Shown piece after piece: positions 59,930 to 64,000 of a stretch of 64,000 bases of DNA. How positions within the stretch are numbered: the first letter of the stretch is position 1; each line of letters opens with the position of its first letter. The notes beneath the pieces were generated by a model that had not been told where the DNA came from, did not search any database, and saw only the letters and a list, made by a program, of their open reading frames with translations. This DNA comes from Nostoc paludosum FACHB-159 (GTDB lineage: Bacteria > Cyanobacteriota > Cyanobacteriia > Cyanobacteriales > Nostocaceae), in contig NZ_JACJTU010000016.1 in NCBI RefSeq assembly GCF_014698835.1, positions 1-64,000 on the forward strand. The letters are read 5' to 3'. The position numbers and the translations under genes were made by a program.

Positions 59930-61915
59930 ATGCACATTCTGATTATTGACGACAATCCAAATGACCGTTTCATGATTATCCGAGAGATGCGGCGAGAATT
60001 TCCTGATGTAGAAATAGAGGAAGTGGGTGAACCAGAAAAGTTTGAGGAAGCATTGGCAGCAGGTCGCTTCGATCTGACAATCACCGATTATCAACTTCGT
60101 TGGAACAATGGTTTAGAAATATTACATCTTTTAAAGAACCGCTATCCCGATCGCCCGGTGATTATGTTTACTAACACAGGCAATCAGGAAATAGCCGTTG
60201 AGGCAATGAAAAGCGGACTCGATGATTATATTCTTAAGTCACCCAAGCATTTAGTTCGTTTATCCGCAACGGTGAGATCTGTCTTAGAACGCAATGAAAC
60301 TCGCCAAAGAGCTAACTTTTTAGAGAACCGCCTGCAATCTTTACTCAACCAATTAAATGTTGGCGTATTTCGCGCAATTCCCGACGGACACCTATTAGAA
60401 GTTAACAGTGCATTTCTCAGCCTTTTGAGGCTTGATTCTTTAGAAGAAATTGAGTCTAATACTAACTTTAATGAGATTTTTTCCAGAGCCGGAGATATTA
60501 CACCAAACAAAAGACGAGAACGGGAATTAAGAATACGTAGAAAAGATGGTAGCTATATATGGATATCAGTGAATGAAACTCTCAATATTACTAATGGAGA
60601 AGAGGTAATTGATGGTCTAGTGGAAGACATTACCGGGCGCAAACGCTCAGAAGAAGCACTAAAGCGCTATGCTACAAGATTACAAACTCTCCAAGAGTTA
60701 GATCGGTCGATTTTGGGGGCAATTTCTCCCAAAGGAATTGCCCAAGCGGCCTTAGCTGCGACTTATCCCTTACTTCCCTGCCAATTAATGGATGTGACGT
60801 TGTTTGATTTGGAACAGCAACAAGCCACTGTCTTAGCTGTCCAGTCTAGCGATCGCATTGGCTTTGCCACCGGCGAAACTTTCCCATTGGATGATTTTGG
60901 CAACATTGAAAACTTGCAGCAAAACCAGGTGATGATGGTTGAAAACCTGGCTGAGCATCCTAGACCCTATCGCGTTCAACAACAGCTCTTCGACCAAGGC
61001 ATTCGCTTAATTATGAATGTACCTGTGATTGCTCAACAAGAGCTAATCGGTTCTTTGAACGTAGGCGTAATTCAACCGTGGTCATTAACTGAGGAAAACG
61101 TAGAAATTGCCCGTGAGGTGGCAAATCAGTTAGCGATCGCCATTCAGCAGTCTCGTTTGCGCGAACAATTACAGCGTTACACCGAACAACTCGAACAACT
61201 AGTTCACAACCGCACACAACAGCTTGAAGAAGCCAACAGTGCCTTAGAAGCCTTTGCCTATTCCATCTCCCACGACTTACAAGAACCTCTGCGTGCGATT
61301 CGGGGATTTGCCACAATTCTTTTAGAAGACTACGATACTTTATTGAATTCAGGCGGGCAAGATTTACTCCATCGCATCGCCAGTAACGTCGAGCGCATGG
61401 ACAACCTGTTGATAGACCTATTAGAATACAGCCGCTTGAGTCGGATTGATTTGCCGCTGCAACCAATTAACCTCAACTCACTAGTCAAGCAAGTGCTGAC
61501 ACAATTAGAAGTATCACTGCAACAAAACCAAGCCCAAGTAACAATTACTGAACCATTGTTAGAAGTTGTGGGAAACTACCGCACCGTTGAGCAAATTGTT
61601 ACAAACCTACTAACCAACGCCATTAAATTTGTAGCTTCTGGAGTCCAACCCCAAGTCAGAATCTGGACAGAACGCCGCGAACCCTGCGTGCGTTTGTGGG
61701 TAGAAGACAACGGCATAGGTATCTCGCCCCAGCATTGGGAACGGATTTTTGGTGTTTTCGAGCGCCTACATAGCATAGAAGCCTACCCTGGTACAGGAAT
61801 TGGACTAGCGATCGTCCGTAAAGGCATCGAACGCATGGGCGGACAAGTAGGTATGGAGTCAGAAGTCTCCCAAGGTAGTCGTTTTTGGATAGAACTACCG
61901 GAATTTGTTAAATGA
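59930..61915 (+). CDS. hybrid receiver-PAS-GAF histidine kinase
   Basis: Receiver (1-125; ILIIDDNPNDR, TITDYQLRW, ILKSP), PAS (about 135-250), GAF (262-415), coiled coil (EQLEQLVHNRTQQLEEANS), HisKA with His in ISHDLQEPLRAI, and HATPase (NAIKFVASG, DNGIGI, GTGIGLAI). The first 250 residues are closely similar to the protein at 55316, suggesting duplication; the kinase half resembles that at 57865. It has no repeat insert in the ATPase domain, so it serves as an uninterrupted comparison. Confidence 0.92.
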   Translation: MHILIIDDNPNDRFMIIREMRREFPDVEIEEVGEPEKFEEALAAGRFDLTITDYQLRWNNGLEILHLLKNRYPDRPVIMFTNTGNQEIAVEAMKSGLDDYILKSPKHLVRLSATVRSVLERNETRQRANFLENRLQSLLNQLNVGVFRAIPDGHLLEVNSAFLSLLRLDSLEEIESNTNFNEIFSRAGDITPNKRRERELRIRRKDGSYIWISVNETLNITNGEEVIDGLVEDITGRKRSEEALKRYATRLQTLQELDRSILGAISPKGIAQAALAATYPLLPCQLMDVTLFDLEQQQATVLAVQSSDRIGFATGETFPLDDFGNIENLQQNQVMMVENLAEHPRPYRVQQQLFDQGIRLIMNVPVIAQQELIGSLNVGVIQPWSLTEENVEIAREVANQLAIAIQQSRLREQLQRYTEQLEQLVHNRTQQLEEANSALEAFAYSISHDLQEPLRAIRGFATILLEDYDTLLNSGGQDLLHRIASNVERMDNLLIDLLEYSRLSRIDLPLQPINLNSLVKQVLTQLEVSLQQNQAQVTITEPLLEVVGNYRTVEQIVTNLLTNAIKFVASGVQPQVRIWTERREPCVRLWVEDNGIGISPQHWERIFGVFERLHSIEAYPGTGIGLAIVRKGIERMGGQVGMESEVSQGSRFWIELPEFVK

Positions 61916-61965
61916 ATGGGGCATTGGGCATTGGGCATTGGGCATGGGGCATGGGGCATGGGGTA
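61913..61965. repeat. GGGCATT heptamer repeats
   Basis: Tandem GGGCATT / GGGCATGG units directly follow the sensor kinase stop, as after the acetyltransferase gene at 1714. Confidence 0.85.
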
Positions 61966-62007
61966 GCGGAAATTAACGAATTAATTCCTGAATTTGTGTT
62001 TAATTTT

Positions 62008-62844
62008 TTAACTACTCTCCTGCTGTTCTAGTAAAACTACTAGATCAGATATTTCAGAAAAATCTACAAATTCCTCTCCTAATACTTCTAATTGTTCGGT
62101 AGACAATACTCGAATACGTTCAATTATCAACGAATCTATCTCACCAAACCGCCGAGTTAACAGACGTATCAAAAACCGAAAGGCTTCTTGTTGTTGCCCC
62201 TGTTGTTGTCCCTTCTGTAAAATATCTTGATAAATTACTGACTCTTGCATCACATCCTCGCTTAAAAATTGACGAATCAATTCCTTTTCAAACTTTAAAC
62301 CAGCTAAAATTTCTGCGTAAGCTGCAATATCCTGCCTAGTATTCCTATCGGAAATTCTAGCAACACTCTGGGCAACCTGGGATAGCAACCTTTGGGGTGA
62401 AGTTGTTCGTGTTAATGGTGCTAAAGGTAATAATGCAGGGTTATCAAGAAATAATGCTGATTCTTGTTCCCACATCCGCAAAACTCGATAACGGTGAGTT
62501 GTTGTCTCATTTACATATTCTTCAGTAAAAGCAATTTCGTTATTTGTCTCTTGTAAAAAAATTACTACTTGGGTGACTGGGACGTTATATTGACGTATTA
62601 ACCTCACGGAGTAATCCAGCATCCTGAATGGAAGCGGCGGATTTGAGATGGTGCGAGTTTGAAATTCAATGTGTAAAATTCGATTGGCTGTTTGCAGAAA
62701 AGTCACAGAATCTGCACGGATTGGTTCTAAACTTAATTCTGTCTTCAGTACTTTAACTTTTGTCGGTGCTTCGGCCAGTAACCAACTAACAAATTCTCTT
62801 GGGTATTTTTCAGCTAAAACCTTACAAACGTTGTCAAAACTCAC
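62008..62844 (-). CDS. Rpn-family nuclease with DUF4351-like tail
   Basis: A 278-residue protein starting MSFDNVCKVLAEKYPREFVS. The PD-(D/E)XK core has Asp in RADSVTFLQ and Glu-x-Gln in LHIEFQTRT. A Gln-rich linker (GQQQGQQQEAF) leads to a C-terminal helical DUF4351-type tail (RLLTRRFGEIDSLIIERIR). The family is widespread, often in many copies, in filamentous cyanobacteria and promotes recombination in studied members. It is more distant from the protein at 44599. Confidence 0.8.
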   Translation of the reverse strand: MSFDNVCKVLAEKYPREFVSWLLAEAPTKVKVLKTELSLEPIRADSVTFLQTANRILHIEFQTRTISNPPLPFRMLDYSVRLIRQYNVPVTQVVIFLQETNNEIAFTEEYVNETTTHRYRVLRMWEQESALFLDNPALLPLAPLTRTTSPQRLLSQVAQSVARISDRNTRQDIAAYAEILAGLKFEKELIRQFLSEDVMQESVIYQDILQKGQQQGQQQEAFRFLIRLLTRRFGEIDSLIIERIRVLSTEQLEVLGEEFVDFSEISDLVVLLEQQESS

Positions 62845-63388
62845 AATTTACTCTTTATTTCACACCAAAATCATCTTTACATGAGATAAGAGACTTCCAA
62901 TTAAAAAAATATCTGAGCGCATTTAGGGGAGGGGACAGGAAGCAAGTAAAGCAGGATGAGAAGAAAGAGGGGTTATAAAAGCTGATTTAGTATCAAGTCT
63001 GGATGTCCTTTCACAGTTGCGATACCCAAATCGCAATTTGATACTCGCCGACGAGTCTTTGATACTCGTGAATGAGTCTTTGATACTCACCGACGAGTCT
63101 TTGATACTCGTGAACGAGTCTTTAATACTCGCCGACGAGTCTTTGATACTCGTGAACGAGTCTTTAATACTCGCCGACGAGTCTTTGATACTCGCGAACG
63201 AGTCTTTAATACTCGCCGACGAGTCTTTGATACTCGCGAACGAGTCTTTAATACTCGCCGACGAGTCTTTGATACTAGTGAACGAGTCTTTGATACTCGT
63301 GAATGAGTCTTTGATACTCGTCAATACAATTCAGCTTTCTCTTTATCTCATACCCAATGCCCAATGCCCCATGCCCCATGCCCCATTT
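62845..63388. other. intergenic region dominated by a 21-bp array
   Basis: The 21-bp array (63038-63325) takes up most of the gap, followed by CCCAATG / GCCCCAT heptamers (63348-63386). ORFs on both strands here are heptad-repeat translations and I do not call a gene. Confidence 0.7.
63038..63325. repeat. 21-bp tandem array with alternating (42-bp) units
   Basis: Units of the form GAGTCTTTGATACTCGTGAAC begin at 63053 and recur every 21 bp to 63305, with a partial unit before. Two variants, ...GATACTCGTGAAC and ...AATACTCGCCGAC, alternate through the middle. Each has a GAGT / ACTC dyad. The plus frame reads ESLILVN / ESLILAD. Confidence 0.93.
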
Positions 63389-64000
63389 CTACTTAGATAA
63401 ACGCGTCATTTCAAACAATTGCTGAGCATTACTTCCTAAAAAAGCATCAAAAAGTACTTGCTTTCCAGGTTCTACTTCCACTGGATAGCGCTGAGCAATT
63501 TCATAATAGGCGTAAGTCCAAGGAATCTGAATTTCTAGACCACTTTTATCATCTAATACCGTCACCATTTCCGTTACTGCTTGAGTCGCCGTTTGACGCA
63601 AACCACAAGCAACATTTCCCTCTATCTCTGCTTTCATTGGTACGCCTAAGTTAGCTAAACTACTGGCGGTACTATCTATATCTGGATATTTCGCGGTGTT
63701 CTGGGCGTTAACGTAGCCTGTGAAATGGTTCACAGCATAACCGTGCAGCAATACCCAAGCCCCATACTGAGTAACCTGATTCACCTCTTCGACAACGGAA
63801 CGCCAGGGAGGTAGCCAAGGACGGGTAAATATTTGTTGGAGTTGTTTGGCGATGGTTTCAGTGTTTTGTTCTTTTTCTAAAAGAGAATTAACAGATGAAG
63901 CGAGTTTATATTCAATTGAAGATACTGTTTGAGAGATAATTTGAGCAATATTGCTAGGCAATTCATCAACAATTAATTCGCTGATAAACAGTTTGGGTAA
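63389..64000 (-). CDS. DUF1338-like (2-oxoadipate dioxygenase/decarboxylase family) protein, 5' end outside window
   Basis: The frame is open to the window edge, so the start is missing; the visible part is about 203 residues. LLHGYAVNHFTGYVNAQN and LANLGVPMKAEIEGNVACGLRQTATQA match the DUF1338 fold, where His and Glu residues bind metal. Known members turn 2-oxoadipate into 2-hydroxyglutarate in lysine breakdown. A TTG at 63961 is only an internal codon, since LPKLFISELIVDE reads on before it. Confidence 0.7.
   Translation of the reverse strand, partial: LPKLFISELIVDELPSNIAQIISQTVSSIEYKLASSVNSLLEKEQNTETIAKQLQQIFTRPWLPPWRSVVEEVNQVTQYGAWVLLHGYAVNHFTGYVNAQNTAKYPDIDSTASSLANLGVPMKAEIEGNVACGLRQTATQAVTEMVTVLDDKSGLEIQIPWTYAYYEIAQRYPVEVEPGKQVLFDAFLGSNAQQLFEMTRLSK

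Noticed and set aside
62923..63400. Overlapping repeat ORFs on both strands (ESLILVN / DSFTSIK)
   Set aside because: Open frames follow from a 21-bp period without stops. Two opposite-strand repeat proteins at one place are implausible.

Overview
The window looks like chromosome from a filamentous cyanobacterium of the Nostocales type. The palindrome GCGATCGC (HIP1) recurs throughout. Short 7-bp tandem repeats such as CCCCAAT, GGGCATT and GCCTATT fill the gaps. Gene content is cyanobacterial: a phytochrome with its small response regulator, a one-helix high-light-inducible protein, and DUF1816 and DUF1400 proteins. I saw no rRNA or tRNA gene.

Layout. 1-9.7 kb: a 21-bp tandem repeat, a MITE-like element, an Eis-type acetyltransferase, an AMIN/beta-lactamase-fold protein, a di-haem peroxidase-like protein, an EamA permease and a DUF1400 hydrolase. 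9.7-22.2 kb: a complete type I-D CRISPR-Cas locus. It has 14 repeats, then cas2, cas1, cas4, cas6, cas3, csc1, csc2 and cas10d on the minus strand, a 56-codon ORF at the operon head, and a divergent WYL regulator. 22.3-27.3 kb: phytochrome, Rcp1-like regulator and a hybrid sensor kinase. 27.6-41 kb: housekeeping and mixed genes (truB, rlmB, mini-RNase III, STAS protein, carA, trpD, Dam-type methylase, cytochrome b561-like, Hlip). 40-48 kb: a dynamin-like GTPase, an Hsp70-like ATPase and a helical protein, with Rpn-type nuclease genes between them. 48.6-61.9 kb: five more two-component genes around an RDD / membrane protein / SpoIIM-like group. 62-64 kb: an Rpn/DUF4351 protein, another 21-bp repeat array and a DUF1338-like gene cut by the window edge.

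The strongest discovery candidate lies in the 440-bp gap between the cas operon and the WYL gene. A degenerate repeat / spacer / degenerate repeat unit with its own terminator sits at 21014-21142. Its spacer-like sequence matches the predicted cas promoter at 19 of 25 positions. The match begins directly after GTC, a valid type I-D PAM, and three of the six mismatches fall at positions 6, 18 and 24, which type I crRNAs leave unpaired. This is the expected design of a crRNA-like RNA that turns the effector complex into a repressor of its own operon.

Two other themes stand out. Five genes carry in-frame inserts of repetitive DNA, and three of these are histidine kinases hit at the same place in the ATPase domain. 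The dynamin/Hsp70-like cassette recalls proteobacterial SrfB/SrfC and may be an uncharacterised membrane-linked NTPase system. All assignments come from reading the sequence; no database search was run.
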